Shown one piece after another: positions 46,618 through 57,779 of a DNA stretch of 64,000 nucleotides. The notes under the pieces are model-generated. The model saw only the letters and a program-made list of their open reading frames with translations. It searched no databases and had not been told where the DNA came from. Numbering within the stretch: position 1 is the first letter of the stretch; every line of letters starts with the position of its first letter. Where the stretch lies: the NCBI GenBank assembly GCA_024102725.1, contig JAGFJL010000068.1:1-64000 (forward strand), given 5' to 3'. The DNA comes from Nitrococcus mobilis (lineage in GTDB: Bacteria; Pseudomonadota; Gammaproteobacteria; Nitrococcales; Nitrococcaceae). Position numbers and translations under genes: made by a program.

Positions 46618-47897
46618 GCGGCACGCTCCTCGACAACCGAGCGCTTATGCTCGATGTAGTGCACAAACTCGTCGCGCCAGTGCTTGAGCACGCTTTGCAC
46701 CGGCCAAGCCGCAGCCTCGCCGAAGGCGCAAATCGTATGCCCGGCGATCTGTCCCGCCGCCGACTCGAGCAGGTCCAGATCCGTCATGCGCCCTTTGCCT
46801 TCGTAGATTCGCTTGATCACTCGATACATCCAGCCACAGCCCTCGCGACAAGGCGTGCATTGGCCACAGGACTCGGCATAGTAGAAACGGGATATTCGCA
46901 AGATAACCTTGATCATATCGGTGGTCTCATCCATGACCACCACCCCGCCGGAGCCTAGACCAGAACCGGCCTTCACAAGGCTGTCGTAATCCATGTCGAG
47001 TTCGAGCATCTGGTCGCCCGGCACCATCGGCATCGACGAACCGCCGGGAATCACGGCTTTGAGCTTACGCCCATCACGAACCCCGCCCGCCATCTTCAGC
47101 AATTCACGGAAAGGGATTCCTAGGGGGACCTCGTAATTACCCGGCTTGACCACATGGCCCGAGACGGAGAAGCACTTGACACCGCCATTGTTCGGCCGGC
47201 CGAGCTCAAGAAACCACTCGGCACCGTTGCGGATGATCGAGGGCACCGAGGCGAAAGTCTCCGTGTTATTCACCGTCGTCGGCCGTCCGTAGAGACCAAA
47301 CTGCGCCGGAAACGGCGGTTTGTAGCGCGGCATGCCCTTTTTGCCTTCCAAAGACTCGAGCAACCCACTCTCCTCGCCGCAGATATAGGCGCCGGCACCA
47401 TAGACATTGTGTAACTGGAAGCCGAAACCGCTGCCCTGAATGTTCTCGCCGAGATAGCCAGCTTCCCGTGCCTCGCCCAACGCCTGCTCCATCCGTTGAA
47501 AAGGCTCGCGCATGAACTCACCGCGCAGGTAGTTGTATCCGATGCTGACACCCATAGCGTAACCGGCGATGATCATGCCCTCGATGAGGGCATGCGGGTT
47601 ATAGCGTAGGATGTCGCGGTCTTTACAGGTACCCGGTTCCGACTCATCGGAGTTGCAGACGATGTATTTTTGCCCCGGTGCGTTGCGGGGCATGAAACTC
47701 CACTTGACACCGGTCGGGAAGCCAGCCCCACCCCGCCCCCGCAGGGCGGAGCGCTTAATTTCCTCGACTACCGCCTCCGGCTTGATCTTTTGCTCGAAGA
47801 GCTTGTGTAACGCTTGATAGCCACCCACCTTGCGGTAGTTGTCGAGCGTCCATGGCCGGTCGAATCGGAGCGTCGCGAAGCAGACCTCGTTTGTCAT
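46614..47897 (-). CDS. nuoF: NADH-quinone oxidoreductase subunit F
   Basis: 427 residues. [13 protein letters not shown] and the [13 protein letters not shown] region form the FMN/NADH site; [15 protein letters not shown] binds 4Fe-4S cluster N3. It accepts hydride from NADH at the tip of the hydrophilic arm. Starts 2 bases after nuoE. Confidence 0.98.
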   Translation of the reverse strand: MTNEVCFATLRFDRPWTLDNYRKVGGYQALHKLFEQKIKPEAVVEEIKRSALRGRGGAGFPTGVKWSFMPRNAPGQKYIVCNSDESEPGTCKDRDILRYNPHALIEGMIIAGYAMGVSIGYNYLRGEFMREPFQRMEQALGEAREAGYLGENIQGSGFGFQLHNVYGAGAYICGEESGLLESLEGKKGMPRYKPPFPAQFGLYGRPTTVNNTETFASVPSIIRNGAEWFLELGRPNNGGVKCFSVSGHVVKPGNYEVPLGIPFRELLKMAGGVRDGRKLKAVIPGGSSMPMVPGDQMLELDMDYDSLVKAGSGLGSGGVVVMDETTDMIKVILRISRFYYAESCGQCTPCREGCGWMYRVIKRIYEGKGRMTDLDLLESAAGQIAGHTICAFGEAAAWPVQSVLKHWRDEFVHYIEHKRSVVEERAA

Positions 47898-47899
47898 GG

Positions 47900-48403
47900 C
47901 TACTCCAACTTGTCCAGAATCTCGTCCACTTTCTCCGGAGTAAGATCGATGTGGTACTCCTCATCCACCAACATCATCGGCGCTGCGACGCAGGCGGCCA
48001 GACACTCCTCCTCTCCTTTGAGGGTTATGCGGCCGTCGGCTGTCGTCTCCCCCACCGAAATACCGAGCTTGTTCTCAACGTGCTCGACAATACGCTCGGC
48101 ACCACGCAACAGGCAGGAGATGTTGGTGCAGATGTTGACCTTGTGGCGCCCGGTGGGCTCGAGATCGAACATCGAGTAGAAGGTTCCCACTTCATAGACG
48201 GCTACCGGCGGCAGCTCGAGATATTCGGCAACGGCGTCCATCAGCTCCCGGCTGAGCCAACCGCCATTGCCTTCCTGGGCAATGTGCAAGGCGGGAATCA
48301 CGGCCGAGCGCCTGCCTTCGCCGGGAAACTTGGCAAGCCAATGATCGATTTCGCTGCGCTGTTCGGCGCTGAGGTGTTTCTCCGACAAAGACTCGCGCTT
48401 CAC
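47900..48403 (-). CDS. nuoE: NADH-quinone oxidoreductase subunit E
   Basis: 167 residues, thioredoxin-like. Four Cys for the 2Fe-2S cluster N1a are seen in [12 protein letters not shown] and [13 protein letters not shown]. Overlaps the nuoD stop by four bases. Confidence 0.98.
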   Translation of the reverse strand: MKRESLSEKHLSAEQRSEIDHWLAKFPGEGRRSAVIPALHIAQEGNGGWLSRELMDAVAEYLELPPVAVYEVGTFYSMFDLEPTGRHKVNICTNISCLLRGAERIVEHVENKLGISVGETTADGRITLKGEEECLAACVAAPMMLVDEEYHIDLTPEKVDEILDKLE

Positions 48404-49653
48404 CGATCGATCTCCCCGAAAACGATATCCATTGTGCCGATGATGGTGACCACATCAGCCAGCATATGACCACGACTCATCTCGTCCATGGCCGCCAGAT
48501 GTGCGAAACCCGGAGCACGTAGTTTGAGTCGATAGGGCTTGTTGGCACCATCGGAAACGATATAAGCGCCAAACTCGCCCTTGGGTGCCTCCACGGCTGC
48601 ATAGACTTCGCCTTCCGGCACACAATAACCCTCCGTGAAAAGCTTGAAGTGATGGATGAGCGATTCCATGTCGTCCTTCATCTCCTCGCGGGAGGGCGGT
48701 GCGACCTTGTGGTCGGCAACCATTACGGGGCCAGGGTTGGCGCGCAACCAATCGACGCACTGCCTGATAAGGCGCACGCTCTGGCGCATTTCCTCGACTC
48801 GGACCAGGTAGCGATCGTAGCAATCACCATTGGTTCCTACGGGGATATCGAAAGCCAATCGATCATATACCGCGTAGGGTTGTTTCTTACGCAGGTCCCA
48901 TTCGATGCCGGCGCCACGCAGCATGGGGCCGGTGAAACCCAGCTGCAGGGCTCGCTCCGGGCTTACCACGGCCACGTCCACCAAACGCTGCTTCCAGATG
49001 CGATTGTCGGTCAGCAGGGTCTCGTACTCATCGATGCAGTGCGGAAACTCCACCGCGAAGTGCTCGATATAGTCCAGCATCGAACCCTGGCGGGAGCGAT
49101 TGAGGCGCTCCAAATCCTTCTGCGAGCGCTTCGGCGAGGGTTGGTGCTGCGGCATCTGCATCGGCAGATCCCGGTAAACGCCACCCGGGCGATAATAGGT
49201 TGCGTGCATGCGGGTGCCAGAAACGGCCTCATAGCAGTCCATGAGATCTTCACGTTTAGCGAAACAATACAGAAACACCGTCATGGCACCCACATCGAGC
49301 GCGTGCGCTCCCAGCCAGAGCAGGTGGTTCAGGATCCGCGTAAGCTCGTCGAAGAGCACCCGAATGTACTGCGCTCGAAGCGGCGGTTCGAGGCCCAGCA
49401 GCTTTTCGATGGCAAGCACATAAGCGTGCTCATTGCACATCATGGATACGTAGTCCAGCCGATCCATGTAGCCGATGCTTTGATTGAACGGCTTGGTCTC
49501 GGCGAGCTTCTCGGTTGCGCGATGCAACAGGCCGATGTGCGGATCGACCCGCCGCACCACCTCGCCATCCATCTCCAGAACCAACCGCAGCACGCCATGC
49601 GCCGCCGGGTGTTGTGGCCCAAAGTTGACGGTGTAGCTGCTGATCTCAGGCAT
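48400..49653 (-). CDS. nuoD: NADH-quinone oxidoreductase subunit D
   Basis: 417 residues from ATG 49653 ([20 protein letters not shown]); longer frames upstream run into nuoC. The 49-kDa-type subunit has the quinone-site His in GPQHPAAHG and a conserved terminal FGEIDR. It is separate from nuoC, unlike the fused nuoCD of E. coli. Confidence 0.98.
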   Translation of the reverse strand: MPEISSYTVNFGPQHPAAHGVLRLVLEMDGEVVRRVDPHIGLLHRATEKLAETKPFNQSIGYMDRLDYVSMMCNEHAYVLAIEKLLGLEPPLRAQYIRVLFDELTRILNHLLWLGAHALDVGAMTVFLYCFAKREDLMDCYEAVSGTRMHATYYRPGGVYRDLPMQMPQHQPSPKRSQKDLERLNRSRQGSMLDYIEHFAVEFPHCIDEYETLLTDNRIWKQRLVDVAVVSPERALQLGFTGPMLRGAGIEWDLRKKQPYAVYDRLAFDIPVGTNGDCYDRYLVRVEEMRQSVRLIRQCVDWLRANPGPVMVADHKVAPPSREEMKDDMESLIHHFKLFTEGYCVPEGEVYAAVEAPKGEFGAYIVSDGANKPYRLKLRAPGFAHLAAMDEMSRGHMLADVVTIIGTMDIVFGEIDR

Positions 49654-50380
49654 CGCCGCGGCTTTCCTCCGATACCCAATCGGCATAGCGGTTATCTTTA
49701 CGAATGACCCGCGGCACGAGCACGCGCGGGGCAATGCTCACCGGCTCGTAGACCACCCGCCGCCGATCCTCGTCATAGCGAACCTCCACATTGCCGATCA
49801 ATGGGAAATCTTTACGGAAGGGGTGGCCGACAAAGCCGTAGTCGGTGAGGATCCGTCGCAAATCCGGATGACCGTCAAAAATAATGCCGAACAAATCGAA
49901 CGCCTCGCGCTCGAACCAGTCGGCGCAACTCCAGATCGAGGTGACGGAGTCAAGCATGGGGAAATTATCGTCCTCACAAAAAGCACGCACGCGCACTCGC
50001 TGATTCAAGGCGACCGAGAGCAGATGGTAAACGGCCGCGAAGCGGCGGCCCGTGTTGGACTTAATCTCGTGCACGCCATAGATCCCGGTAAGCCCCAAGC
50101 GTCCGGTCGTAAAGCCGTCGACGCCCCGGCTAAACCCAGTCGCACTGGCTTGCTCGGTAATCCATTCATCCTGGCCATAGGCCGCATAATCCACACCGCT
50201 GATATCGATGAGCTGATCGAAGCGGAATGCTTCGTTAGCGCGCAACACCCGCATCACCGGCATCAGCTCGACCGGCTTGACCACGAGCGTGAGCTCGCCG
50301 CGATAAATCTGCGATTCGCTGACCCGCCCGCCTAATACCTGCTCAATGTGACCGGCCAATTGTTCCACTGCAACAGCCAT
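49646..50380 (-). CDS. nuoC: NADH-quinone oxidoreductase subunit C
   Basis: 244 residues, 30-kDa subunit. The family signature [20 protein letters not shown] is followed by [20 protein letters not shown]. Scaffold protein of the hydrophilic arm; its end overlaps nuoD by eight bases. Confidence 0.98.
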   Translation of the reverse strand: MAVAVEQLAGHIEQVLGGRVSESQIYRGELTLVVKPVELMPVMRVLRANEAFRFDQLIDISGVDYAAYGQDEWITEQASATGFSRGVDGFTTGRLGLTGIYGVHEIKSNTGRRFAAVYHLLSVALNQRVRVRAFCEDDNFPMLDSVTSIWSCADWFEREAFDLFGIIFDGHPDLRRILTDYGFVGHPFRKDFPLIGNVEVRYDEDRRRVVYEPVSIAPRVLVPRVIRKDNRYADWVSEESRGDA

Positions 50381-50392
50381 AAGGTACCCCCC

Positions 50393-50869
50393 TCAGCGGG
50401 CGATCGTATTGGTGCGGCGGATCTTTTTCTGCAATTGAATGATGCCGAACAGAAGCGCCTCGGCGGTCGGCGGACAACCGGGCACGTACACATCCACTGG
50501 CACGATCCGATCACACCCGCGCACCACCGCATAAGAGTAGTGATAGTAGCCACCACCATTGGCACAAGAGCCCATGGAGATAACCCATTTCGGATCAGCC
50601 ATCTGATCGTAGACCCGGCGCAAAGCCGGCGCCATTTTGTTCACCAGCGTACCAGCCACGATCATCACATCCGACTGCCGCGGCGACGGCCGGAACACGA
50701 TACCGAACCGATCCAAATCGTAGCGCGCGGCGCCGGCATGCATCATCTCCACGGCACAGCACGCCAGGCCGAAGGTCATCGGCCACAACGACCCTGTCCG
50801 CGCCCAATTGATCAACTTGTCCGCCGAGGTGGTGACAACGCCTCGCTCGAGAACGCCTTCTATTCCCAT
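50393..50869 (-). CDS. nuoB: NADH-quinone oxidoreductase subunit B
   Basis: 158 residues from ATG 50869 ([19 protein letters not shown]), chosen by family alignment; the upstream frame is antisense-like and overlaps nuo[20 protein letters not shown] and [11 protein letters not shown] provide Cys ligands for cluster N2 next to quinone. Start overlaps the nuoA end by ten bases. Confidence 0.98.
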   Translation of the reverse strand: MGIEGVLERGVVTTSADKLINWARTGSLWPMTFGLACCAVEMMHAGAARYDLDRFGIVFRPSPRQSDVMIVAGTLVNKMAPALRRVYDQMADPKWVISMGSCANGGGYYHYSYAVVRGCDRIVPVDVYVPGCPPTAEALLFGIIQLQKKIRRTNTIAR

Positions 50870-51216
50870 TCCAGCGCCCCTTTTTTCCACTCGTAGAGAA
50901 ACCCGATTAAAAGGATGCCCACGAAAATCGCCATGGCGACAAAACCGAACAGACCCACCTGGTCCAGCACGACAGCCCATGGGAAAAGAAAGGCGATTTC
51001 CAGGTCGAAAATGATAAACAGGATGGCGACGAGGTAATAGCGCACATCGAATTTCATTCGAGAGTCTTCGAACGCTTCGAAGCCGCATTCGTATGGCGAG
51101 AGCTTGTTCTCGTCCGGACGCCGTGGCGCAAGAACCATCCCGGCCATGAGCGGGACCAAGCCGGCAAAGACGGCGATCACGAGGAAGACGAGAATTGGTA
51201 AGTAGCTCTCAAGCAT
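50860..51216 (-). CDS. nuoA: NADH-quinone oxidoreductase subunit A
   Basis: 118 residues with three membrane segments and the conserved loop [19 protein letters not shown] between the first and second. First gene of the nuo operon, 75 bases after tRNA-Leu, so it may be read from the promoter in front of that tRNA. Confidence 0.98.
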   Translation of the reverse strand: MLESYLPILVFLVIAVFAGLVPLMAGMVLAPRRPDENKLSPYECGFEAFEDSRMKFDVRYYLVAILFIIFDLEIAFLFPWAVVLDQVGLFGFVAMAIFVGILLIGFLYEWKKGALEWE

Positions 51217-51290
51217 GAAGAACTATTCCTCATAACCGAGCGCAACAGGCCCGGTGATTCGGGTTACATGCCGGTGAAACGGATTGATTA

Positions 51291-51375
51291 TGGTGCGGAT
51301 GGCCGGACTCGAACCGGCACGGCTTGCGCCACTGCCCCCTCAAGACAGCGTGTCTACCAGTTCCACCACATCCGC
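51291..51375 (-). tRNA. tRNA-Leu (GAG)
   Basis: 85 bases with encoded CCA and the long variable arm of class II tRNAs. Acceptor GCGGATG pairs with CATCCGC. The anticodon loop TTGAGGG gives GAG, decoding CUC/CUU. It sits between secG and nuoA, the usual place in Gammaproteobacteria. Confidence 0.97.
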
Positions 51376-51497
51376 GCGATCGTCAATTTGCTCTTTCCCC
51401 AGACCGTTTCGATCCACAATCTGTCATCGGAACAAGGCCTTACTTACCAAATACCGATGAGGCAAGGTCTAGGCACAGACTGTAGCCAAAGCGCATC

Positions 51498-51526
51498 ATA
51501 TTATCAGCCGAGCCTACACTCGGCAA
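51498..51526 (-). promoter_or_regulatory. Predicted promoter for tRNA-Leu and nuo operon
   Basis: On the minus strand TTGCCG (51526-51521), a 17-base spacer and TAATAT (51503-51498). The -35 lies inside an inverted repeat. Expected leader of about 115 bases before the tRNA. Confidence 0.45.
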
Positions 51527-51534
51527 TTGCCGAG
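51507..51534 (-). repeat. Nested inverted repeats between secG and tRNA-Leu
   Basis: CTCGGCAATTGCCGAG (51519-51534) is a perfect 16-base palindrome; its left arm can instead pair with GCCGAG at 51507-51512. The two hairpins exclude each other. No T run follows, so a simple terminator for secG is doubtful. Confidence 0.5.
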
Positions 51535-51550
51535 CCCACTACGGGCTATT

Positions 51551-51925
51551 CTAGGGAGGCGGCGGCGCGGGTGCCGTATCGGGTGCAGGCCCGGGCAACG
51601 CTTCAGGTGTGGTTTGCGCTGGAGGTGACTCTTGCTGCGGCGCCGACGGCTCACTTTGCCCCGCATCGCGATCGATGACACTGTGCGGCTGGCGATAGCT
51701 GCCAGCAAGCATGGCAAGCACCAGGCTGGTTCCGAAAAAGCCAGCCGCAAAGAGCGTCGTTACTTTACTTAGAAAAGAAGTGGAGCCACGGGCCCCGAAC
51801 ACAGTAGCCGATGCGCCGCTGCCAAAAGCGGCACCGGCATCCGCCCCTTTCCCGTGCTGAAGCAGCACGAGTCCTATAAGCGTAACGGCAATGACAAGAT
51901 GGGCGATTAAAATAGCGGTATACAT
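51551..51925 (-). CDS. secG: Preprotein translocase subunit SecG
   Basis: 124 residues from ATG 51925 (MYTAILIAHLVIAVTLIGLV). Two membrane segments flank the typical QHGKGADAGAAFGSGASATVFGARGS loop, followed by a Pro/Ala-rich tail that is poorly conserved in the family. Part of the SecYEG protein-export channel. It follows tpiA as usual. Confidence 0.96.
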   Translation of the reverse strand: MYTAILIAHLVIAVTLIGLVLLQHGKGADAGAAFGSGASATVFGARGSTSFLSKVTTLFAAGFFGTSLVLAMLAGSYRQPHSVIDRDAGQSEPSAPQQESPPAQTTPEALPGPAPDTAPAPPPP

Positions 51926-51963
51926 AAATCCCGCGTTCCTAGTATTGAATGGGCGTACCCTCG

Positions 51964-52719
51964 TTAACAACCGCTGGCCCGGCAAATAGCAAGGAAATCA
52001 TCCGCCTGGAGCGAGGCCCCGCCGATAAGCCCACCGTCGACATCCGGCTGCCTGAACAGAGTCTGGGCATTCTCCGGCTTTACACTACCGCCGTAGAGGA
52101 TACGTAGCTCGGCCGCCGCATCGGCATCATGCTCCGCCACCCGATTACGAATATAGGCATGGGCAGCCTGAGCCTGTTCCGGGGTGGCAGTACGTCCCGT
52201 TCCAATGGCCCAAACCGGTTCATAGGCAATAATCGCGGAGCGGAACGCCTGGGCGCCCTGATGTTCGAACACGGCACGTAGCTGCTCGTCGAGGACCGCC
52301 TCTGTCGCCCCGGCTTCGCGCTCCTCAAGCTGTTCGCCGACGCAGAAAATCGGTGTCAAGCCGTGACGCTGCGCGGCGGCAAAACGGCGGGCCACCAACG
52401 CGTTGGTCTCGCCATAGAGTTGCCGTCGCTCAGAATGCCCCACGATGGCCCAACGACAACCGAATTCAGTCAGCATATCTCCGGCCACTTCTCCCGTATA
52501 GGCCCCCTGATCCTGATCGCAGACGTTTTGAGCGCCCAGGCCGACACAGCTAGCCGCCAGCGCTTCTGCCGCATCGGGGAGAAAAACGAAACTTGGGCAG
52601 ATGACGATCTCATAATTCGGGTTTGGCGGGAGCCCTGCAATGATGGCTCGTATCAGCTCTCGGACACGCCCGCGCGACCCGTTCATCTTCCAATTTCCGG
52701 CGATTAACGTTGTACGCAT
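51964..52719 (-). CDS. tpiA: Triose-phosphate isomerase
   Basis: 251 residues from ATG 52719 (MRTTLIAGNWKMNGSR). Active-site residues are visible: Lys of NWKMN, His in AIVGHSERR, Glu in AYEPVWAIGTG, and the phosphate loop LYGGSVKPEN. Interconverts dihydroxyacetone phosphate and glyceraldehyde 3-phosphate. Confidence 0.98.
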   Translation of the reverse strand: MRTTLIAGNWKMNGSRGRVRELIRAIIAGLPPNPNYEIVICPSFVFLPDAAEALAASCVGLGAQNVCDQDQGAYTGEVAGDMLTEFGCRWAIVGHSERRQLYGETNALVARRFAAAQRHGLTPIFCVGEQLEEREAGATEAVLDEQLRAVFEHQGAQAFRSAIIAYEPVWAIGTGRTATPEQAQAAHAYIRNRVAEHDADAAAELRILYGGSVKPENAQTLFRQPDVDGGLIGGASLQADDFLAICRASGC

Positions 52720-52782
52720 TAGACTCAGTGAACCCAGCTCCTGTGCAAGTGGCGGCAAGGTTACGCTTCGCTTAGCTCGAAA

Positions 52783-54144
52783 TCAATCGGCGATGGCCGG
52801 AACGGCAAGCAAGGCTTCGGCTACCCGAGCCGCCAACTGCTCGGTCAGCCGCTGCACACGCTGGCGATCCCGGCCTTCGATCATTACCCGAATAACCGGC
52901 TCGGTACCGGAAGAGCGCAGCAATACTCGGCCCTGCTTGCCGAGTTCGATCTCGATCTCCCGTACCGCGGCGGCAATGGCCGGCACTTCAAACGGATCCA
53001 AACGCCGCGCCGCAGGAACACTCACCATGTGCTGCGGCAGTTTGATCATTCCGTCACGCAACCGACTGAGCGGCTGTCTCGATACGCTCATGCAGCGGAG
53101 CACCTGCAGGGCGGAGACGATACCGTCACCGGTGCTCGTGCGATCCAGACAAATGATATGGCCGGATGACTCCCCACCCAAAGCGCCGTTGTGCTCGAGT
53201 AACATTTCCAATACATAACGGTCACCGACCTTGGCACGCAGCAATGACACGCCCAGCTCACCGAGCGCCTGCTCCAGACCTAAATTGGTCATGACAGTAC
53301 CAACCACCGGTCCGCGTAGCGCGCCTTGTCGCTGCCGATCGCGCGCGATAATCCAAAGCAGCTCGTCACCGTCGAGCACTGCTCCGGACTCATCTACCAT
53401 AATCACCCGATCGCCGTCGCCATCCAAGGCGATTCCCGCATCCGCACCGCTGTTCAAAACCGCCTGCTGCAAACGGCCGGGATACAACGAGCCACAATCA
53501 ACATTGATATTGAGCCCATCCGGCGCCACCCCGAGGCAATCCACTTCCGCCCCGAGTTCGCGAAACACGGCCGGGGCTACTTGGTAACCGGCACCGTTCG
53601 CGCAATCGACGACCAGCTTAAAGCCATCCAGGCGGGTGCCGAAAGGCACAGAATGCTTGCAAAACTCAATGTATCGGCCCGGGGCGTCCACCATCCGATA
53701 CGCCTTTCCGAGTCGCCCCGAGGCGACGGTAGTAAGCGGCTCTTCCATAGCCGCCTCGATGGCCAACTCCGTCTTATCGTCGAGCTTGCGCCCCGCGGTG
53801 GAGAAGAATTTGATGCCGTTGTCATGATGGGGATTATGGGAGGCACTGATTACGATGCCCGCGTTGGCCTGCAACGTCCGGGTAAGGTAAGCAATGGCTG
53901 GGGTCGGCATGGGTCCCAGCAGCTGGATGTTTACTCCCGCCGCAGATAAACCAGCCTGCAGAGCCGACTCGAACATATAGTTCGAGATCCGCGTATCTTT
54001 GCCGATGAGCACCTGATTACTGGCGCTGCAACCGGAGAGAACGCGGCCGCTGGACCAACCCAGCCTGAGCATGAAATCCGGCGTTATCGGAAATTCACCG
54101 ACTCGCCCCCTGATGCCGTCCGTTCCAAAATAGCGCTTATCCAT
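52783..54144 (-). CDS. glmM: Phosphoglucosamine mutase
   Basis: 453 residues from ATG 54144 (MDKRYFGTDGIRGRVGEFPI). The phosphoserine is in VISASHNPHHDNGIKFF; the metal loop is DGDGDRVIMVD; the C-terminal LLRSSGTEPVIRVM binds the sugar phosphate. It makes glucosamine 1-phosphate for peptidoglycan and lipopolysaccharide. A longer upstream frame lacks similarity. About 155 bases before it are gene-free. Confidence 0.97.
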   Translation of the reverse strand: MDKRYFGTDGIRGRVGEFPITPDFMLRLGWSSGRVLSGCSASNQVLIGKDTRISNYMFESALQAGLSAAGVNIQLLGPMPTPAIAYLTRTLQANAGIVISASHNPHHDNGIKFFSTAGRKLDDKTELAIEAAMEEPLTTVASGRLGKAYRMVDAPGRYIEFCKHSVPFGTRLDGFKLVVDCANGAGYQVAPAVFRELGAEVDCLGVAPDGLNINVDCGSLYPGRLQQAVLNSGADAGIALDGDGDRVIMVDESGAVLDGDELLWIIARDRQRQGALRGPVVGTVMTNLGLEQALGELGVSLLRAKVGDRYVLEMLLEHNGALGGESSGHIICLDRTSTGDGIVSALQVLRCMSVSRQPLSRLRDGMIKLPQHMVSVPAARRLDPFEVPAIAAAVREIEIELGKQGRVLLRSSGTEPVIRVMIEGRDRQRVQRLTEQLAARVAEALLAVPAIAD

Positions 54145-54301
54145 GGAAGAATCCCTAATTTCCGCGCAACCATTTAAAATATTTAGTGTTTCCACTCCAT
54201 CACGGCTCGCACTCAGCCGCAGATCACGAACCGCATCCACACCACCGGCGGCCGCAATTTAAAGCATGAGCGATCGAGCACACGATAACAGCGGCCTGTT
54301 C

Positions 54302-55204
54302 TCAGCCCTGGCAATGTACTTGTTCGACGATTTGTAAAGCATCAACCGTCGCGGCAACGTCGTGGGTCCGGATAATCCGCGCGCCTTTGAGCACGGCGAT
54401 CACACCCGCGACCAAACCGCTTGCCAACCGCTCGGAAACCGCACGCTTGGTAAGATCACCCAGAAAAGATTTACGGGAAAACCCCACCAGCACCGGCAAC
54501 CCCAGATCACAAAAGCGATCGAGCGCTCTCAGCAAACGCAGGTTATCCTGCGTCCTTTTGCCAAAACCAAAGCCCGGGTCGATGATCAGCTGTTCAGGGG
54601 CTATCCCAGCCGCTTCACAGGCCAGGATTCGCGCCGCGAAAAAACGGTGAATGTCCTCTACTGCATCATCGTAGCGCGGATTCATCTGCATGGTTCGGGG
54701 GGTGCCTTGCATATGAACCAGGCAAATCGGCAGGCCCGTCTCCACGGCGGCAGCCAGCGCCCCCGGACGCTGCAGCGCCATGATGTCGTTGATTAGCCCG
54801 GCACCGGCACCGGCGGCCGCACGCATCACCTCCGGCTTGGTGGAATCCAACGAAACAGGCACCGGCAGTTCTCGCGCCAGTGTCTCGATCACCGGCAGCA
54901 CACGCCGCAGTTCCTCGGCGACCGTTACCTCTGCAGCACCCGGCCGACTGGATTCGCCACCCACATCAACGATTGCCGCGCCTTCCTCCACCATGCTCCA
55001 CGCCCGAGCAATAGCGGCTTTGCGGGAAAAAAAATCACCCCCGTCCGAGAAGGAATCGGGGGTGATGTTCAACACACCCATCACACGAGGCGTTGACAGA
55101 TCAAGCAGCTTGCCACCGCAATTGAGCGGCGGCCATGCGGCTCCGCCATGAACTCCCCGGTCAATGCTCACTGGCCGGTCTGCCGATTTTGCTCCCCGGC
55201 TCAT
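54302..55204 (-). CDS. folP: Dihydropteroate synthase
   Basis: 300 residues from ATG 55204, which overlaps the ftsH end by 44 bases; GTG at 55153 would avoid the overlap and is a reasonable alternative. [19 protein letters not shown], the [11 protein letters not shown] loop and GFSRKSFLG are diagnostic. It joins p-aminobenzoate to the pterin diphosphate in folate synthesis and is the sulfonamide target. Usual neighbour of ftsH and glmM. Confidence 0.96.
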   Translation of the reverse strand: MSRGAKSADRPVSIDRGVHGGAAWPPLNCGGKLLDLSTPRVMGVLNITPDSFSDGGDFFSRKAAIARAWSMVEEGAAIVDVGGESSRPGAAEVTVAEELRRVLPVIETLARELPVPVSLDSTKPEVMRAAAGAGAGLINDIMALQRPGALAAAVETGLPICLVHMQGTPRTMQMNPRYDDAVEDIHRFFAARILACEAAGIAPEQLIIDPGFGFGKRTQDNLRLLRALDRFCDLGLPVLVGFSRKSFLGDLTKRAVSERLASGLVAGVIAVLKGARIIRTHDVAATVDALQIVEQVHCQG

Positions 55205-57080
55205 CGCCCGGTGCCTTCTCGCCAGACTGTTTATCGAGACCCGAGGGTGCCGCCGGACCGTCCCAATCCTTGGGTGGGCGCGGCGGGCGCCCGTTCATGA
55301 TGTCGTCGATCTGCTCACGATCCAATGTTTCGTACTTAATTAACGCATCCGCCATGTTAGTCAGCTTGTCGGTATTCTCTTCGAGAATCCGCTTGGCTTG
55401 GTGGTAATTCTCGTCAATGATGCGCCTGATCTCTTCATCGATGGCATGGGCGGTCTCATCGGAGATCTGCTTGTGCTGGGTCACCGAGTGACCCAGAAAC
55501 ACCTCGCCTTCATCCTCGCCATAGGCAAGCGGCCCCATACGGTCGGACAGTCCCCATTTCGTAACCATATTGCGAGCTATTTCGGTGGCGTGCTGAATGT
55601 CGTTCTGCGCGCCGGTGGTAACCCGCTCCCGGCCGAAGATCATTTCCTCGGCAAGGCGTCCGCCAAAGAGGCTCGCCAGCCGGCTGTTGAGCCGCTGCTT
55701 AGTGTAGCTATAACGATCTTCCTCAGGCAGGAACATGGTCACGCCCAGCGCCCGCCCGCGCGGGATGATGGTTACCTTATGGACCGGGTCATGCTCGGGC
55801 GAGAGCAATCCAACCACGGCATGACCGGCTTCGTGGTAGGCCGTCAAGCGCTTCTCGTCCTCGCTCATGACCATGGACTTGCGCTCGGCGCCCATCATGA
55901 TCTTGTCCTTGGCGTCCTCGAAATCCTGTGGGCTGACCAACCGCTTAGTCCGCCGCGCAGCGAACAGCGCCGCCTCATTCACCAGGTTCGCCAGATCCGC
56001 TCCCGAGAACCCCGGAGTACCCCGGGCGATGACACGGATATCGACGTCCTCCACGGCAGGCACTTTTGCCATATGCACCTTGAGGATCTGCTCCCGACCC
56101 CGCACATCAGGCAACGGCACTACCACCTGTCGGTCGAAACGGCCTGGACGGAGCAACGCCGGGTCCAACACATCCGGGCGGTTAGTCGCCGCAATGACGA
56201 TGATCCCTTCGCTGCCCTCGAAGCCGTCCATCTCCACCAGCATCTGGTTCAGCGTCTGCTCGCGTTCATCATGGCCACCACCCAGCCCGGCACCACGCTG
56301 GCGGCCGACCGCATCGAGTTCGTCGATAAAGATGATGCACGGCGCATGCTTTTTGGCTTGCGCGAACATGTCACGCACACGGGCGGCACCGACGCCGACG
56401 AACATCTCCACGAAATCCGACCCGGAAATCGTGAAAAAGGGCACCCGCGCCTCGCCGGCAATCGCCTTGGCGAGCAACGTCTTACCGGTCCCCGGCGGGC
56501 CCACCAACAATACACCCTTGGGAATACGGCCGCCCAAACGCTGGAACTTGGCTGGGTCGCGGAGGAATTCAACCAGCTCGACAACATCCTGTTTTGCTTC
56601 CTCCACCCCGGCCACATCGGCGAATGTGACCTTGATCTGCTCCTCGGACATCATTCGGGCACGGCTTTTGCCAAAGGACATAGCCCCGCGGCCACCACCT
56701 CCCCCTTGCATTTGCCGCATGAAGTAGATCCAGACGCCGATCAGCAGCAAGAACGGGAACCACGAGATCAGTATCTGCAGCAGCATGCTCCGGCCTTCCG
56801 GCTGCTCCGCCCGAATCTGCACCCCATGGTCCAGGAGCGTGCCGATCATCGCCTCGTTGTCGGTCTCCGGGCTGTACGTATTAAACGTCTCCCCGGAGAC
56901 GGTCCGGCCGCGGATGGTTTGCCCCTTGATGGTGACCTGTTCTATTTTGCCCTGCTTCACCTCGTCGAGAAACTGGGAATAGGCGAGCTCGGGCGCTGTC
57001 ATCGTCTGATCCTGAAAGTTACTGAAAACGGACATCAGCACGATGGCGATGACCACCCAAAGGATCAGATTCTTCGCCAT
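55161..57080 (-). CDS. ftsH: ATP-dependent zinc metalloprotease FtsH
   Basis: 639 residues from ATG 57080 ([18 protein letters not shown]), matching E. coli; a TTG three codons earlier is less likely. Two membrane segments flank a periplasmic domain; the AAA domain has [31 protein letters not shown] and the arginine-finger region; [10 protein letters not shown] binds zinc. It degrades misfolded membrane proteins and regulators such as LpxC. Confidence 0.98.
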   Translation of the reverse strand: MAKNLILWVVIAIVLMSVFSNFQDQTMTAPELAYSQFLDEVKQGKIEQVTIKGQTIRGRTVSGETFNTYSPETDNEAMIGTLLDHGVQIRAEQPEGRSMLLQILISWFPFLLLIGVWIYFMRQMQGGGGGRGAMSFGKSRARMMSEEQIKVTFADVAGVEEAKQDVVELVEFLRDPAKFQRLGGRIPKGVLLVGPPGTGKTLLAKAIAGEARVPFFTISGSDFVEMFVGVGAARVRDMFAQAKKHAPCIIFIDELDAVGRQRGAGLGGGHDEREQTLNQMLVEMDGFEGSEGIIVIAATNRPDVLDPALLRPGRFDRQVVVPLPDVRGREQILKVHMAKVPAVEDVDIRVIARGTPGFSGADLANLVNEAALFAARRTKRLVSPQDFEDAKDKIMMGAERKSMVMSEDEKRLTAYHEAGHAVVGLLSPEHDPVHKVTIIPRGRALGVTMFLPEEDRYSYTKQRLNSRLASLFGGRLAEEMIFGRERVTTGAQNDIQHATEIARNMVTKWGLSDRMGPLAYGEDEGEVFLGHSVTQHKQISDETAHAIDEEIRRIIDENYHQAKRILEENTDKLTNMADALIKYETLDREQIDDIMNGRPPRPPKDWDGPAAPSGLDKQSGEKAPGDEPGSKIGRPASEH

Positions 57081-57149
57081 GTCATTCAAGGTTAAACACC
57101 TCGATCGATTAGTCGCCGGCTATACCGGCCGTGGGTGGAGCCCTTAAAC

Positions 57150-57779
57150 TTAGACCTTACTACAGACAGCATAGCGGGCCAACAAATAGACTTCCCGCGA
57201 ACGCTCGCGCGAGGCCTTGGGCTTACGGATGACCACCTTACGGAAGCACTCGCGCAATCTTCCTAGATAATCATCGAAGCCCTCGCCCTGAAACCCCTTG
57301 ATCAGGAAACTGCCATCGTCAACAAGAACTCGGCGTGCCAATTCCAACGCCTCCTCGGCGAGCCGCATGGCGCGAGGCTGATCAACAGCCGTCACGCCTG
57401 AAATATTGGGTGCCATGTCCGACAAAACAAGGTGCACAGGCCGCCCTTCCAAGCGATTTACTAGATCAGTCAATGTCTTAGCGTCACGAAAATCGGCCTG
57501 GATCACCTCCACGCCAGGCAACGGCTGCATGGGCAAGATATCCAACGCGATCACCCGACCCGCCGCTCCGAGGCGCCTAACGCAGTATTGGCTCCAGCTC
57601 CCGGGGGCAGCACCCAAGTCGATCACCGTCATACCCCGGTGCAGTAGCCGATCCCGCTGATCGATCTCAAGGAGCTTGTATACAGCCCGCGAACGATAGC
57701 CCTGCTTATGCGCCGCCCGCACGCACGCATCGTTGAAGTGCGCCTTCAACCATCGGCCGCTGGTTCGGCTACGGGACAT
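57150..57779 (-). CDS. rlmE: 23S rRNA 2'-O-methyltransferase RlmE (FtsJ)
   Basis: 209 residues from ATG 57779. SAM-binding VIDLGAAPGSWSQY and the K-D-K-E catalytic set (first Lys in SRAVYKLLE, Asp in LVLSDMAPN, Lys in FLIKGFQGEG) are present. Methylates U2552 of 23S rRNA. Its start overlaps the end of the small membrane-protein gene by about ten bases. Confidence 0.96.
   Translation of the reverse strand: MSRSRTSGRWLKAHFNDACVRAAHKQGYRSRAVYKLLEIDQRDRLLHRGMTVIDLGAAPGSWSQYCVRRLGAAGRVIALDILPMQPLPGVEVIQADFRDAKTLTDLVNRLEGRPVHLVLSDMAPNISGVTAVDQPRAMRLAEEALELARRVLVDDGSFLIKGFQGEGFDDYLGRLRECFRKVVIRKPKASRERSREVYLLARYAVCSKV

Noticed and set aside
55398-57095. 565-codon plus-strand frame opposite ftsH
   Set aside because: His/Arg/Gln-rich antisense shadow without any family pattern; ftsH on the other strand is certain.
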